Part shown: piece by piece, positions 1 through 8,978 of the stretch
How the letters are laid out: each line of letters starts with the position of its first letter
Position numbering within the stretch: the first letter of the stretch is position 1
Assembly: GCF_000938305.1 (NCBI RefSeq)
Contig: NZ_JYMT01000035.1
Coordinates: 76,751-140,750 of the forward strand
Direction: 5' to 3'
Source of the DNA: Bradyrhizobium sp. LTSP885
Lineage (GTDB): Bacteria > Pseudomonadota > Alphaproteobacteria > Rhizobiales > Xanthobacteraceae
DNA length: 64,000 nt
Program-made: the position numbers and the translations under genes
The notes under the pieces: model-generated
The model's database searches: none
Told to the model about the DNA's origin: nothing
Seen by the model: only the letters and a program-made list of their open reading frames with translations

Positions 1-747
1 GTGTCCGACAAGATGCCGGTCTCCGAAGTTGCGATGCTGCCGGGCGCGTTCGATCACTCCTGCCAAGGCACGCTAGCGTACTGGAAGGCCGCGCGGAGTG
101 GCGTGATTGCGGAGCAGGATTATACCGCAAACGGCATCCGCCTGTTGCTCGCGGTGAGCCTGCCGCCCTATCGCATCCTGACCGTGAAGCACCCGGTTAA
201 GGACGTCGCAGATCTCAATGGATTGAAGCTCCGCTCGACCGGCGGCGCGCAGGATCTCACCTTGCGCGCCATCGGCGCGGTGCCGGTGCGCATGGCAGCG
301 CCCGATGCGTATGAGTCCCTGTCGCGGGGCACGATGGACGGACTGCTGTTTCCGCTAGAAAGCGTCGTCGCCTACGGTGCCGACAAGCTCGTGAAATATT
401 CCACCGACGGCTTCGGTTTCGCGAGCTTCGTGGTTGCCTACTCGATCGGCGAGAACGCGTGGAAGAAGCTGTCGCCCGAAATCCAGAAGGCGATGGTCGA
501 TGCGGCCGAGGATATCCTGCCCTCTGCCTGCAAGGAGGTTCAGAGAGCTGATAGCGAAACCATGAAGTCGATGGAGGCCGCAGGCGTCCACTTCGAGACC
601 TTGCAGCCCGATGCGGTCGCCAGGCTCACGGATTTGACGAAGGGCGTCGGCAAGGCGTGGGCCGACGGACTCGATGCCCGCGGCAAGCATGGCAGCGACG
701 CCCTGAAAGAATTCAGTGCGGCCGTCGCCGCTGTACCCGCCAAGTAA
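1..747 (+). CDS. TRAP transporter solute-binding protein, DctP family (5' truncated)
   Basis: Periplasmic binding protein that captures an organic acid for a TRAP transporter. The window begins inside the gene: the frame is open from base 1 and aligns with about residue 99 onward of the complete paralogue at 2652, sharing SDK-P, CQG-LA, R-TGGA and VPVRMAAP blocks. The missing part would hold the signal peptide and the first lobe. It ends 16 bases before the DctQ-like gene, so the two are probably cotranscribed. The ligand cannot be read from sequence; family members bind C4-dicarboxylates, other carboxylates or aromatic acids. The in-frame GTG at base 1 is not a credible start. Confidence 0.88.
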   Translation: MSDKMPVSEVAMLPGAFDHSCQGTLAYWKAARSGVIAEQDYTANGIRLLLAVSLPPYRILTVKHPVKDVADLNGLKLRSTGGAQDLTLRAIGAVPVRMAAPDAYESLSRGTMDGLLFPLESVVAYGADKLVKYSTDGFGFASFVVAYSIGENAWKKLSPEIQKAMVDAAEDILPSACKEVQRADSETMKSMEAAGVHFETLQPDAVARLTDLTKGVGKAWADGLDARGKHGSDALKEFSAAVAAVPAK

Positions 748-763
748 CGCGACGGAGCCAAAC

Positions 764-1324
764 GTGATCAAGGCAAGCCTGAAGGCTTTGACCGCCATCG
801 AGAAAGTAACCTCGGCTGTCGCCGCCGCATTCATGTTCGCGATCATGATCATCGTCTTCTCCGATGTGGTGATGCGTTACGTCTTCAACCGGCCGTTCTC
901 CTGGGCTTACGACCTGATCTCGCTTTACATCATGGCCGGCGCCTTCTTCCTCTCCTTGTCCGGCACTTACGCGGTGAATGGGCATATCAGCGTCGATATC
1001 CTGCTACCGCGCTTCTCGGCGATCATTCAGCGCTTCTGCGTCATCATCTCCAACCTTGTCGGCCTCGCGATCTTCATTCCGATCACCTGGCTCGGCTATC
1101 AGCGGGCGCTCGACAATTACGTATCCGGCGACGTGATGGCCGGCGCGATTCCCTGGCCGACCTGGGCGTCCGCGGCCTTCGTCCCGATCGGAGCCGGGAT
1201 TTTGGCACTGCGGCTCGCCGTTCATCTCCTTGCCAACACCGCAAGCCTTTTGACGGGCGAGAACCTGCTGCCGCTGCCGGCGATCTCGGGTCATTCGGAG
1301 AAGGCCGCCGGAGGTTTCGAATGA
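764..1324 (+). CDS. TRAP transporter small permease subunit, DctQ family
   Basis: Small membrane subunit of a tripartite, Na+-gradient-driven transporter, about 186 residues. Four hydrophobic segments are visible (roughly residues 20-45, 55-75, 95-120 and 135-160), as expected for DctQ. The chosen start is GTG at 764, preceded by a GACGGAG ribosome-binding site; longer in-frame starts lie inside the preceding dctP. Its stop overlaps the next gene's ATG (ATGA at 1321), so translation is probably coupled to the large permease. Family membership is clear from length, membrane pattern and position; substrate is unknown. Confidence 0.87.
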   Translation: MIKASLKALTAIEKVTSAVAAAFMFAIMIIVFSDVVMRYVFNRPFSWAYDLISLYIMAGAFFLSLSGTYAVNGHISVDILLPRFSAIIQRFCVIISNLVGLAIFIPITWLGYQRALDNYVSGDVMAGAIPWPTWASAAFVPIGAGILALRLAVHLLANTASLLTGENLLPLPAISGHSEKAAGGFE

Positions 1325-2610
1325 TTCCCGCCTTTGTCCTTGCGCTGCTGTTTGTCCTGCTGGCGATCGGAACGCCGGTGGCGTTCGCGATGGCGTTCTC
1401 CGGCGGGCTCGGCCTCCATCTGACCGGCGGCCTGCCGATCCTGCTCGGCGTGCTGCAGACGACGCCGCTGTCGGCCGTCACCTCCTATGAATTGATCACG
1501 ATCCCGATGTTCCTCCTGATGGCCGACCTCGTGCTGCTGTCGGGTGTCGCCGATGATCTGTTCAAGACGGCTGCGGCCTGGGTCGGACGCATCCCCGGCG
1601 GCCTCGGCATGGCGACCGCCCTTGCCGGCGCCGGCTTCGGCTCGATCTGCGGCACCAGCACCGCATCGGCCGCAACGCTCGCCTCGACCAGCCTGCCCGC
1701 GATGATCCGCCAGGGCTACGAGCCGAAAATGGCCGCCGGCGTCGTTGCAATCTCGGGCACGCTCGCCATGCTGCTGCCGACCTCGGTAGCGCTTGTCATC
1801 TTCGGCCTGCTTGCCGAGATGAATATCGGAAAGCTTCTGATCAGCGGCATCATCCCGGCGATCTTCGTCACTATCATCATCATGTCGACGATCTATATCC
1901 TGGTATGGCTGGATCCCTCGCGTGCGCCGACGGTATCGGCGGTGTCATGGTCCGAGCGCTTCAGCCTGTTGTGGCAGGTCAGCCCGATGGTGATCCTGTT
2001 CACGATCGTGACCGGCACCATCTATCTCGGGATCGCGACACCAACGGAAGCGTCGGCTTTTGGCGCGTTCGGTGCTTTCTGCCTCGCCTGCTGGAAGCGC
2101 AAGATCAACATGAAGTCGCTCTATCTGACGTTACGGCACGCGGCACAGGGCACCTGCATGATCGTGCTGATCATCATGTGCGCGCATATTTTCGGCTACT
2201 TCTTCACGCTCACCCAGGTCACGCAGAGCATTGTCGGCTGGGTCGGCGCCCTCGACGTCTCGCGCTGGGTTATCATCGCGCTGATCCTGTGCGGCTACAT
2301 CGTTCTGGGCTCGTTCATGGACCAGATTGCGATCCTGGTGCTGACGGTTCCGATCGTGCTGCCGCTGATCAAGTCGCTCGGCTTCGATCCGATCTGGTTC
2401 GGCGTCATCAAGATCGTCACCGCGGAGGTCGGCATGATCACGCCGCCGATCGGACTGAACTGTTTTATCGTGGCGCGCTATGCCGGGCGTCCCGTGGGCG
2501 AAGTCTTCCACGGCACGTTCCCGCATTTCATCGCGCACTTGTTCGCGATCGCGATCTTCGTGGCATTTCCGGACATCATCCTCTGGCTGCCGAACCATAT
2601 GCGACGCTGA
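1321..2610 (+). CDS. TRAP transporter large permease subunit, DctM family
   Basis: The transport channel of the TRAP system, 429 residues, the normal DctM length, with about 12 hydrophobic segments. Family hallmarks visible include the early FAMAFSGG loop, the GFGSICGTSTASAATLA stretch near residue 105 and the C-terminal GMITPPIGLNCF motif near residue 365. It lies between the small permease and a second complete binding protein, so one membrane complex may be served by two binding proteins. Family assignment is firm; the solute is not determined. Confidence 0.93.
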   Translation: MIPAFVLALLFVLLAIGTPVAFAMAFSGGLGLHLTGGLPILLGVLQTTPLSAVTSYELITIPMFLLMADLVLLSGVADDLFKTAAAWVGRIPGGLGMATALAGAGFGSICGTSTASAATLASTSLPAMIRQGYEPKMAAGVVAISGTLAMLLPTSVALVIFGLLAEMNIGKLLISGIIPAIFVTIIIMSTIYILVWLDPSRAPTVSAVSWSERFSLLWQVSPMVILFTIVTGTIYLGIATPTEASAFGAFGAFCLACWKRKINMKSLYLTLRHAAQGTCMIVLIIMCAHIFGYFFTLTQVTQSIVGWVGALDVSRWVIIALILCGYIVLGSFMDQIAILVLTVPIVLPLIKSLGFDPIWFGVIKIVTAEVGMITPPIGLNCFIVARYAGRPVGEVFHGTFPHFIAHLFAIAIFVAFPDIILWLPNHMRR

Positions 2611-2651
2611 AGAAGCCATCGGTTGAGATGGCCATCTGCTGGGAGATCATC

Positions 2652-3695
2652 ATGAAGCTCTATTCTCGATTGCTCACACCTGCCGGCGTTGGCGCGGCCA
2701 TGCTGGCGGTGTCTGCCTCGTCGGGTCTGGCGCAAGAGAAGATCACGCTGCGCCTTGCCGATAGCCTGCCATCCGGCCACGTGATTCACGAACTCGTCGG
2801 CAAACCGTTTTCGGAGCTCGTCACCAAACTGACCAACGGCCAGGTCACATTCCAGCATTTCCCGTCGGAGCAGCTCGGCAAGGCCAAGGACATGGCCCAG
2901 CTCACCGCACTCGGCGTCGCTGACGTCTCCTACATCGTCCCATCCTACTCGTCAGACAAGTTTCCGCTGACGGCAGTCGCCGAGTTGCCCGGTATTTTTG
3001 ACAGCGAATGCCAGGGATCGCTCGCCTTCTACAAGATTTCGCACAATGGCGGCGTCCTGGAGACCAAGGAATTCGCTCCCAATCAGCTTCGCCCGCTGGT
3101 GACGCTGGCGCTACCGGCCTATCAGGTCCAGCTTGCGACCAGCCGGGAGATCAAGACCGCAAAGGACCTCGAAGGGCTGAAGATCCGCACCACTGGCGGC
3201 GCGATGGATTTGATGATGCGCTCGATCGGCGGCGTGCCCGTGCGGATGGCAGCTCCCGAAATCTATGAGTCCTTGACGCGCGGCACGCTCGACGGGCTGA
3301 TCTTCTCCTACCAGAGCTCGGCGTCCTACGACTTCGGCAAGATCCTGAAATCCGGCACCGAGGGGCTGAACTTCGGCACCGCGATCTTCACCTATTCGAT
3401 GGGTGAGGCGAAATTCAAATCGCTGCCGGAGAACGTCCGCAAGGCCCTGGTCGAGGCCGGCGAGCAGACCACGCGTGAGGCTTGCAAGCGCTTCGAGGAC
3501 GGCGAGAAGGCCGCGACCGACAAGATCAAGTCGCAGGGCATGAAGGTCATCACCTTCGGCGCCGACGACAAGACCGTGTTCGACACCGCCTTCAAGTCCG
3601 TCGCACTGGATTGGGTGAAGGACGTCGACAAGCGAGGCAAACCCGGCACCGAGGTCTTCAAGGCCTTCACCGAAGCGTTGGACGCAACCCATTGA
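2652..3695 (+). CDS. TRAP transporter solute-binding protein, DctP family
   Basis: Complete 347-residue periplasmic binding protein. An N-terminal signal peptide (KLYSRLLTPAG...SSGLAQ, cleavage near residue 26) precedes the mature start EKITLRLADSLPSGH. The RTTGGA and VPVRMAAPEIYESL blocks are shared with the truncated paralogue at the window edge. The start at 2652 has GGGAGAT upstream; a much longer in-frame extension inside dctM is a reading-frame artefact. Its stop overlaps the TTG start of the CoA-transferase, linking uptake to CoA activation of the imported acid. That link is inference from position. Confidence 0.92.
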   Translation: MKLYSRLLTPAGVGAAMLAVSASSGLAQEKITLRLADSLPSGHVIHELVGKPFSELVTKLTNGQVTFQHFPSEQLGKAKDMAQLTALGVADVSYIVPSYSSDKFPLTAVAELPGIFDSECQGSLAFYKISHNGGVLETKEFAPNQLRPLVTLALPAYQVQLATSREIKTAKDLEGLKIRTTGGAMDLMMRSIGGVPVRMAAPEIYESLTRGTLDGLIFSYQSSASYDFGKILKSGTEGLNFGTAIFTYSMGEAKFKSLPENVRKALVEAGEQTTREACKRFEDGEKAATDKIKSQGMKVITFGADDKTVFDTAFKSVALDWVKDVDKRGKPGTEVFKAFTEALDATH

Positions 3696-4930
3696 GCGGA
3701 ACGCCCACCAAAGAGACGCCATCCCCGCCGGCAGGTCCGCTTGCCGGCGTCAGGATCATCGACCTTACCAGTGTGATGATGGGGCCCTATGCGACCATGA
3801 TCCTCGGCGACTACGGTGCCGACGTGATCAAGGTCGAAAGCCCTGATGGCGACGTCATGCGCCACGCGGCCCCGATGCGCCATCCGGCGATGGGCGCGAT
3901 GTACCTGCAGGGCAACCGCAACAAGCGTTCGATCGTGCTGGACCTGAAGAAGGCGGGCGGGCGCACGGCGTTGCTGCGGCTCGCCTCAAGCGCCGACGTG
4001 TTCGTCCACAATGTCCGTCCCGCGGCGATGGCGCGGTTGAAGCTCGGGGCCGACGACCTGCTCGCCGTCAACTCAAAGCTCATTTACGCCAGCCTGCACG
4101 GCTTCGGCGAAACCGGCCCCTATGCCGGCCGTCCCGCCTATGACGACCTGATCCAGGGGCTGACCGCCCTGCCCGCGCTAACGGGCACGATCACCGGTGA
4201 GCCGCGCTACTCGCCGGCGACAATGGCCGACCGCATTGTCGGCCTGAACGCGGTCCACGCCATCCTCGCGGCGCTGTTTCACCGCGAGCGGACCGCTGAA
4301 GGCCAGGCCATCGAGATCCCGATGTTCGAAACCATGGCGCAATTCGTGCTCGGCGATCACATGGCCGGCCGCAGCTTCGAGCCGCCGATCGGACCGCCGG
4401 GCTATTCCCGGCTGCTGTCGCCCGACCGCCGCCCCTACCAGACCAGCAACGGTTATATCTGCGCCCTGGTTTATTCCGACAAGCAATGGAACGCGTTCTT
4501 CGCCAAGATTGGGCTTGCCAACGGAGCCGACCGCGATCCGCGCCTCAACAGCATTTCGGCGCGAACCCGAAACTACGATTTCGTCTACGACTGGTTCTCG
4601 CAGATGATGAAGACCCGCACGACCGCCGAATGGATGAGCTTCTTCGCGGAAGCGGACATTCCGCACGCGCCCCTGCACGACCTCGACGGCCTGATCGACG
4701 ATCCGCATCTGGCGGCCGTCGGACTGATCCAGTCGCTGGAGCACCCGACGGAAGGAACGCTACGGGTCGCCGGCCCCGCCGCTACCTGGAGCAAGACGCC
4801 GCCGTCGATCAGGAGCTACCCGCCGCGGCTTGGCGAGCACGGTGAAGAGATCCTGCGCGAGGCCGGGCTTGCCGAGGCAGAGATTGCCTCTCTCGTCGCC
4901 GATGGCGCATTGGTCATGCCCGAGAACTGA
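3692..4930 (+). CDS. CaiB/BaiF family CoA-transferase
   Basis: Class III CoA-transferase, 412 residues, which moves CoA from an acyl-CoA donor to a carboxylic acid through an enzyme aspartyl-CoA intermediate. The N-terminal block GVRIIDLTSVMMGPYATMIL and the following GADVIKVESP are typical. The likely nucleophile is in PAYDDLIQG near residue 155. I chose TTG at 3692 because it overlaps the dctP stop and gives a family-typical N-terminus. The preceding TRAP genes suggest the acceptor is the imported acid. The stop abuts the convergent CitE-like gene with no gap. Confidence 0.88.
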   Translation: MSGTPTKETPSPPAGPLAGVRIIDLTSVMMGPYATMILGDYGADVIKVESPDGDVMRHAAPMRHPAMGAMYLQGNRNKRSIVLDLKKAGGRTALLRLASSADVFVHNVRPAAMARLKLGADDLLAVNSKLIYASLHGFGETGPYAGRPAYDDLIQGLTALPALTGTITGEPRYSPATMADRIVGLNAVHAILAALFHRERTAEGQAIEIPMFETMAQFVLGDHMAGRSFEPPIGPPGYSRLLSPDRRPYQTSNGYICALVYSDKQWNAFFAKIGLANGADRDPRLNSISARTRNYDFVYDWFSQMMKTRTTAEWMSFFAEADIPHAPLHDLDGLIDDPHLAAVGLIQSLEHPTEGTLRVAGPAATWSKTPPSIRSYPPRLGEHGEEILREAGLAEAEIASLVADGALVMPEN

Positions 4931-5785
4931 TCATCGTCCGCGCGCCGCCAAAATCTTCTCGGCCGCGCGAAGATGCGGCTTGTCCAGCATCTTGCCGTCC
5001 ATCTTGGCGACGCCGGACGGATTGCCCGCAAACACGGCCACAACGCGTTGCGCCCACGCGACCTCCTCATCCGTCGGCATGAACGCCGCGTTGACGATAT
5101 CGACGTGCTTGGGATGGATCACGACCTTGGCCTGAAACCCGTCCTGGCGTGCGGTGATCGCCTCGGCCTTCAACGCATCGAGATCGTTGATGTCGGTCGC
5201 GATGGTATCGATCGCCACGACGCCCGCGGCAGTTGCGCCAAGCAGGCAGAGATCGCGGGCCAGAATGAACGGCGAATGGTAGCGGCCATCGGTGCGGTTG
5301 CGCGTGGCGCCGAGCGAAGCTGCAAGATCCTCCGCACCCCACATCATGCCCCACAGTCGCGGGCTCATATTCTCGAAATCGAGGATCTTGAGCACCGCCC
5401 GCGCCGTTTCGGTCGCGACAGTCACGATCCGCGTGGTCCCCAGCTCGATCCCGAAGGCAGCCTCAAAGGCGTCGAGATAGAGCGCGAGCTTGTTGACGTC
5501 GGTGGCTCCAGCACATTTCGGCAGCACAATGCCATCAGGCCTTCCCGACATCACGGCGGCCAGGTCACCGAGCGTCATGTCCGTGTCGAGCGCATTGACG
5601 CGGATGTAGAGTTTCTGGGCCGGGCCTCGTTGGTCGAGCATTTGCCGCGTGATGCCGCGCGCCACGACCTTCTGGTCCGGCGCAATGGAATCCTCGAGGT
5701 CGAGGATCAGCGCATCGGCCGCGGTCTTCTTCGCGCTTTCGTATTTCCGGGTGCTGTCGCCGGGAACGAACAGGAACGATCGCAT
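4931..5785 (-). CDS. HpcH/HpaI aldolase / CitE-like acyl-CoA lyase
   Basis: 284-residue TIM-barrel lyase of the CitE/malyl-CoA lyase group, which cleaves or forms C-C bonds in beta-hydroxyacyl-CoA thioesters using Mg2+. Seen directly: the N-terminal RSFLFVPGDS, then LILDLEDSI with acidic metal-site residues, YIRVNALDT, GIVLPKC and the GAEDLAASLGATR region. It is the last gene of the minus-strand operon headed by a Liv-type binding protein and follows a MaoC hydratase by 3 bases. In known itaconate or citramalate pathways a CoA-transferase, a MaoC hydratase and a CitE-type lyase act in series, so such a role is plausible here but unproven. Confidence 0.87.
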   Translation of the reverse strand: MRSFLFVPGDSTRKYESAKKTAADALILDLEDSIAPDQKVVARGITRQMLDQRGPAQKLYIRVNALDTDMTLGDLAAVMSGRPDGIVLPKCAGATDVNKLALYLDAFEAAFGIELGTTRIVTVATETARAVLKILDFENMSPRLWGMMWGAEDLAASLGATRNRTDGRYHSPFILARDLCLLGATAAGVVAIDTIATDINDLDALKAEAITARQDGFQAKVVIHPKHVDIVNAAFMPTDEEVAWAQRVVAVFAGNPSGVAKMDGKMLDKPHLRAAEKILAARGR

Positions 5786-5788
5786 CGT

Positions 5789-6244
5789 TTATGCCTTCGG
5801 TTTGCAGTGCATCAGGCCGGTCCGGCGGCAGCTTGCGACCACCTCGCCACGCTGATTGGTCATGGTGTGCTCGAATTCGACCAGTCCCTGGGTCGGCCGC
5901 GACTTGCTGGCGCGCTTGCTGATGATCTTGGTATGAGCCTTCAGCGTATCGCCATGGAAGACGGGCTTTGGGAACTTGACGTCGGTCATGCCGAGATTGC
6001 CGACTGTGGTTCCCAAGGTCGTGTCGTACACGCTCATGCCGATCATGATCCCGAGTGTATAGAGGCTGTTGAACAGCCGCTGGCCAAACTCGGTCTTCTC
6101 AGAGAAGTGCGCGTCGAGATGCAAAGGCTGCGGATTCATGGTCAGCAGGCTGAACATTGTGTTGTCCATCTCGGTCACGGTCCGGCTGAACTCGTGATGA
6201 AATTCCCGCCCGACCTCGAACTCTTCAAAATACAATCCAGCCAT
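5789..6244 (-). CDS. MaoC family dehydratase (hot-dog fold)
   Basis: 151-residue single hot-dog hydratase, which adds or removes water across an enoyl-CoA. The hydratase-type motif is visible as MNPQPLHLDAHFSEKTEFG, with the Asp/His pair near residues 42-46. The domain then continues through GMTDVKFPKPVFHGDTL, a common MaoC block. It lies immediately downstream of the enoyl-CoA hydratase-like gene (adjacent stop and start) and 3 bases before the CitE-like lyase. Related proteins hydrate mesaconyl- or itaconyl-CoA species; the present substrate is unknown. Confidence 0.87.
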   Translation of the reverse strand: MAGLYFEEFEVGREFHHEFSRTVTEMDNTMFSLLTMNPQPLHLDAHFSEKTEFGQRLFNSLYTLGIMIGMSVYDTTLGTTVGNLGMTDVKFPKPVFHGDTLKAHTKIISKRASKSRPTQGLVEFEHTMTNQRGEVVASCRRTGLMHCKPKA

Positions 6245-7021
6245 TTATCGTCCCTTGTAGTTGGGCGTCCGCTTTTCGACGAACGCATCGAGGCCTTCCT
6301 GACAGTCTTCCGTCGACGCGACCACCACGAAGCTTTCGGCTGCGTTCTCGACCGACCTACGGAAATCGGCATCGACCGCGCGCATAAAGGCATCGCGGCC
6401 GATCTTCACCACGATGGGCGACTTCGTCGCCAACTTCCGCGCGATCTCGCGGGCCCGGTCGAGCGCCGTGCCCTTCGGCACGACTTCACTGAGCAAGCCC
6501 ATGCGATAGGCAGTTGCGGCATCGAAGGGTTCACCGAGGAACAATGGGCCGAATGCCTGGTGCTTGCCGACCAGTCGGGGTAACTGCACGAAATGAATCG
6601 CCGGGATCAGGCCGACATCGATCTCGGGGTAGCCGAAGGTCGAGGCATCGCCCGCGATGATCATGTCGCAGGAAATCGCGATCGTCATGCCGCCCGCCCG
6701 AACCGCGCCGTCGATCGCCGCAATGGTTGGCTTGCCCATGCGATATTGCGTGTCGTTCAGCGCGAAGTACAGACGCTCGAGGAATGCCTTGACTTCGATC
6801 GCGGGCTTGCCCCTGACGATGTCGAGGTCGAGGCCCGCACAAAATACCTTGTGCGCGCTGTGGATGACGACCGCGCGCACCGCACCGTCGTCGCGGGCTT
6901 TCGCGAGCGCCGCCAGCAGGGCGTCGATCAAGGGTATGCTGAGCGCGTTGACCGGGGCACGATCCAGCGTGATTTCCGCGATGTGGTCGGCGACCGCGTA
7001 ACGAACAAGGTCTGTGCTCAT
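6245..7021 (-). CDS. Enoyl-CoA hydratase/isomerase family protein
   Basis: 258-residue crotonase-fold enzyme acting on acyl-CoA thioesters. The oxyanion-hole segment FCAGLDLD near residue 62 and the AGGMTIAIS/CDMIIAGD block are seen, as is the YPEIDVGLIP motif that carries one of the two usual catalytic glutamates. The other glutamate position, normally in a GGCE-like motif, is occupied by AGGMT, so the chemistry may be isomerase-like or otherwise different from classical hydration. Start at 7021 gives MSTDLVRYAV; a longer open frame runs back into the CoA-transferase gene. It lies within the Liv/CoA-transferase/MaoC operon. Confidence 0.86.
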   Translation of the reverse strand: MSTDLVRYAVADHIAEITLDRAPVNALSIPLIDALLAALAKARDDGAVRAVVIHSAHKVFCAGLDLDIVRGKPAIEVKAFLERLYFALNDTQYRMGKPTIAAIDGAVRAGGMTIAISCDMIIAGDASTFGYPEIDVGLIPAIHFVQLPRLVGKHQAFGPLFLGEPFDAATAYRMGLLSEVVPKGTALDRAREIARKLATKSPIVVKIGRDAFMRAVDADFRRSVENAAESFVVVASTEDCQEGLDAFVEKRTPNYKGR

Positions 7022-7034
7022 GATATCCTGCTTT

Positions 7035-8234
7035 CTATCTCTTGGCCTGGCGCACGGCGCCTGACAGCAGCAGTTCGTCGATCTCGGCAGGACCAAATCC
7101 GGCCTCGGAGAGGAGCCCACGGCTGTCTTGTCCAACGTCCGGCGCCGGACAGAGGTGATCCTCGGACAGGCTCGCGATCCCCGGCGTGCGTGGCGTATAG
7201 ACCGCTCCGACACCGGGCGTATCCTGACGGACGGCCGCCTTGGTCGCCTCGACATGAGCGTTACGCAGCCATTCGCCGGGATTGAGTATCCGTTCCGCGA
7301 TGATGTCGGCGGCATGCAGCCGCGTCAGCCAGGCGTCGGTCGGCTGGGCGAGGAAGACTTCGCGCAGCTGAGTGATCAAGGCATCGGCCGAATCGGCACG
7401 CCGGGCGAAATCGGCGAAGCGCGGATCGCTGGCGAGATCGTCGCGGCCGATCGCGGCGCACAGACGCTTGTACTGCGGCTCGTTCACCAGCGTCACCATC
7501 ATCCAGCCGTCCTGCGTCTGGTAGGTGCCGGCCGGCACGTTCAGCGCCCGCGGCGTACCGCCTTCGAGGATGAACTCGGCGACCTTGTGGCCAAGCAGGG
7601 CCGATGTCGCCTGGCAGAGATTGACGTCGATCCAGCGGCCGGTGCCGACCGTCGCCCGTGCGAACAGCGTCGTGGCAATGGCCTGGAAGGCGTAGACGCC
7701 GGTGACCACGTCAGAGATCGTGGTGCCGACCCGATGCGGGACGCCGTCGGTCCCGACATTGATCGAGACCAGCCCGGAAAAGGCCTGCGCGACCGAATCC
7801 GAGCCGGGCCGCTTTGAGTATGGCCCGCCCTGTCCGAAGCCGCTGACGGACAAATAGACCAGGCCCGGATTGTCGCGCGACAGGCTGTCGTAACCAAGCC
7901 CGAGCCGTTCGGCGACACCGGGCCGGAATCCCTCAATCAGAACATCGGCCTCTTTGGCCAGCCGCTGGGCGATCGCAATCCCGTCCTTGTGCTTCATGTC
8001 CAGACACAGGCTGCGCTTGCCGCGGTTATAGACAGCCGACAGGGTCGTGTGATTGCCGTAGGTCGTTCCGAGATAGCGCGACCAGTCGCCTTCCGGCGGC
8101 TCGACCTTGATGACATCGGCGCCATAGACCCCGAGCAGCATCGCGCAATAGGGCGAGGCGATGCCCTGCCCGAAATCCAGCACCTTCAGGCCCCGATACG
8201 GCGCCTCGTGCGTCGGCGTTAACTTGCCCGCCAT
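7035..8234 (-). CDS. CaiB/BaiF family CoA-transferase (second copy)
   Basis: Class III CoA-transferase of 399 residues. It shows the GLKVLDFGQGIASPYCAMLL start, GADVIKVEPPEGD, NRGKRSLCLDMK and the catalytic-Asp region PGSDSVAQAFSGL near residue 150. The start at 8234 is chosen because GGGAGGA lies just upstream; an in-frame GTG four codons earlier overlaps that ribosome site. It is only distantly similar to the plus-strand copy at 3692, so a different acid or CoA donor is likely. It sits between the Liv ATPase and the enoyl-CoA hydratase-like gene. Confidence 0.88.
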   Translation of the reverse strand: MAGKLTPTHEAPYRGLKVLDFGQGIASPYCAMLLGVYGADVIKVEPPEGDWSRYLGTTYGNHTTLSAVYNRGKRSLCLDMKHKDGIAIAQRLAKEADVLIEGFRPGVAERLGLGYDSLSRDNPGLVYLSVSGFGQGGPYSKRPGSDSVAQAFSGLVSINVGTDGVPHRVGTTISDVVTGVYAFQAIATTLFARATVGTGRWIDVNLCQATSALLGHKVAEFILEGGTPRALNVPAGTYQTQDGWMMVTLVNEPQYKRLCAAIGRDDLASDPRFADFARRADSADALITQLREVFLAQPTDAWLTRLHAADIIAERILNPGEWLRNAHVEATKAAVRQDTPGVGAVYTPRTPGIASLSEDHLCPAPDVGQDSRGLLSEAGFGPAEIDELLLSGAVRQAKR

Positions 8235-8261
8235 TCGTCCTCCCACAGCTTTCGAAGAACC

Positions 8262-8978
8262 CTACAGCGCCAGATAGCGCTGCCGGATGTTGTCGTTGGC
8301 TTTCAGCTCTTCGATTGAGGATGTGTAGACGATCTGTCCCTTGTCGATAACCGTCACGTGGCTCGCAAGGCCAAGGCAAAAATGCATGTTCTGCTCGGCG
8401 ATCAATATGGTAGCCCCGGTGCCGCGGAGCTGCCGCAACAGCTCGCCGATGCGCTGTACGATGATCGGCGCCAACCCCTCGCTAGGTTCATCCAGCAGGA
8501 GCAGCGCCGGATTGCCCATCAGGGTGCGCGCGATCGCCAGCATCTGCTGCTCGCCACCCGACAGCCGTCCGGCGATACGCTGCCGTAGCGGTTCCAGCAG
8601 CGGAAATACATCGTAGACGCGGCGGATCGACCATTCGTCCTCGCCGTTCGGCCCCTTCTTCTGGCCGATGACGAGATTGTCCTCCACCGTGTGCTCGGGG
8701 AATATCTGCCGGTCCTCAGGCACGAAGCCGAGCCCGGCCCGCGCGATATGATGCGGCTTCATCCCGGACACGACGCTGCCCCGCAAGGTCACCTTGCCGC
8801 GGCGCGCGGGCGCCAGACCCATGATCGCCTTCATGGTCGTCGACTTGCCGGCGCCGTTGCGGCCGAGCAACGCCATGGTCTCGCCTTGCCGCACCGACAG
8901 GCCGACGCCGAACAGGATCTGGCTGGTGCCATAGTAGACGTCGAGGTCCTCGACCTGCACCACCGGCTGCGCGCTCAT
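8262..8978 (-). CDS. Branched-chain-type ABC transporter ATP-binding protein (LivF-like)
   Basis: 238-residue ATPase of a hydrophobic amino acid/carboxylate (HAAT) ABC importer. Walker A GRNGAGKST lies near residue 40, the signature RLSGGEQQM near 138 and Walker B ALLLLDEPSEGL near 158. It ends with an ordinary LivF tail. Its start overlaps the stop of the LivG-like gene. Since the operon is otherwise CoA-ester catabolism, the cargo is more likely an aromatic or carboxylic acid than an amino acid, as reported for several alphaproteobacterial HAAT systems; this is inference. Confidence 0.93.
   Translation of the reverse strand: MSAQPVVQVEDLDVYYGTSQILFGVGLSVRQGETMALLGRNGAGKSTTMKAIMGLAPARRGKVTLRGSVVSGMKPHHIARAGLGFVPEDRQIFPEHTVEDNLVIGQKKGPNGEDEWSIRRVYDVFPLLEPLRQRIAGRLSGGEQQMLAIARTLMGNPALLLLDEPSEGLAPIIVQRIGELLRQLRGTGATILIAEQNMHFCLGLASHVTVIDKGQIVYTSSIEELKANDNIRQRYLAL

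Noticed and set aside
4973..6583. 536-codon plus-strand open frame across the CitE, MaoC and hydratase genes
   Set aside because: It crosses three real minus-strand genes and shows no family pattern.
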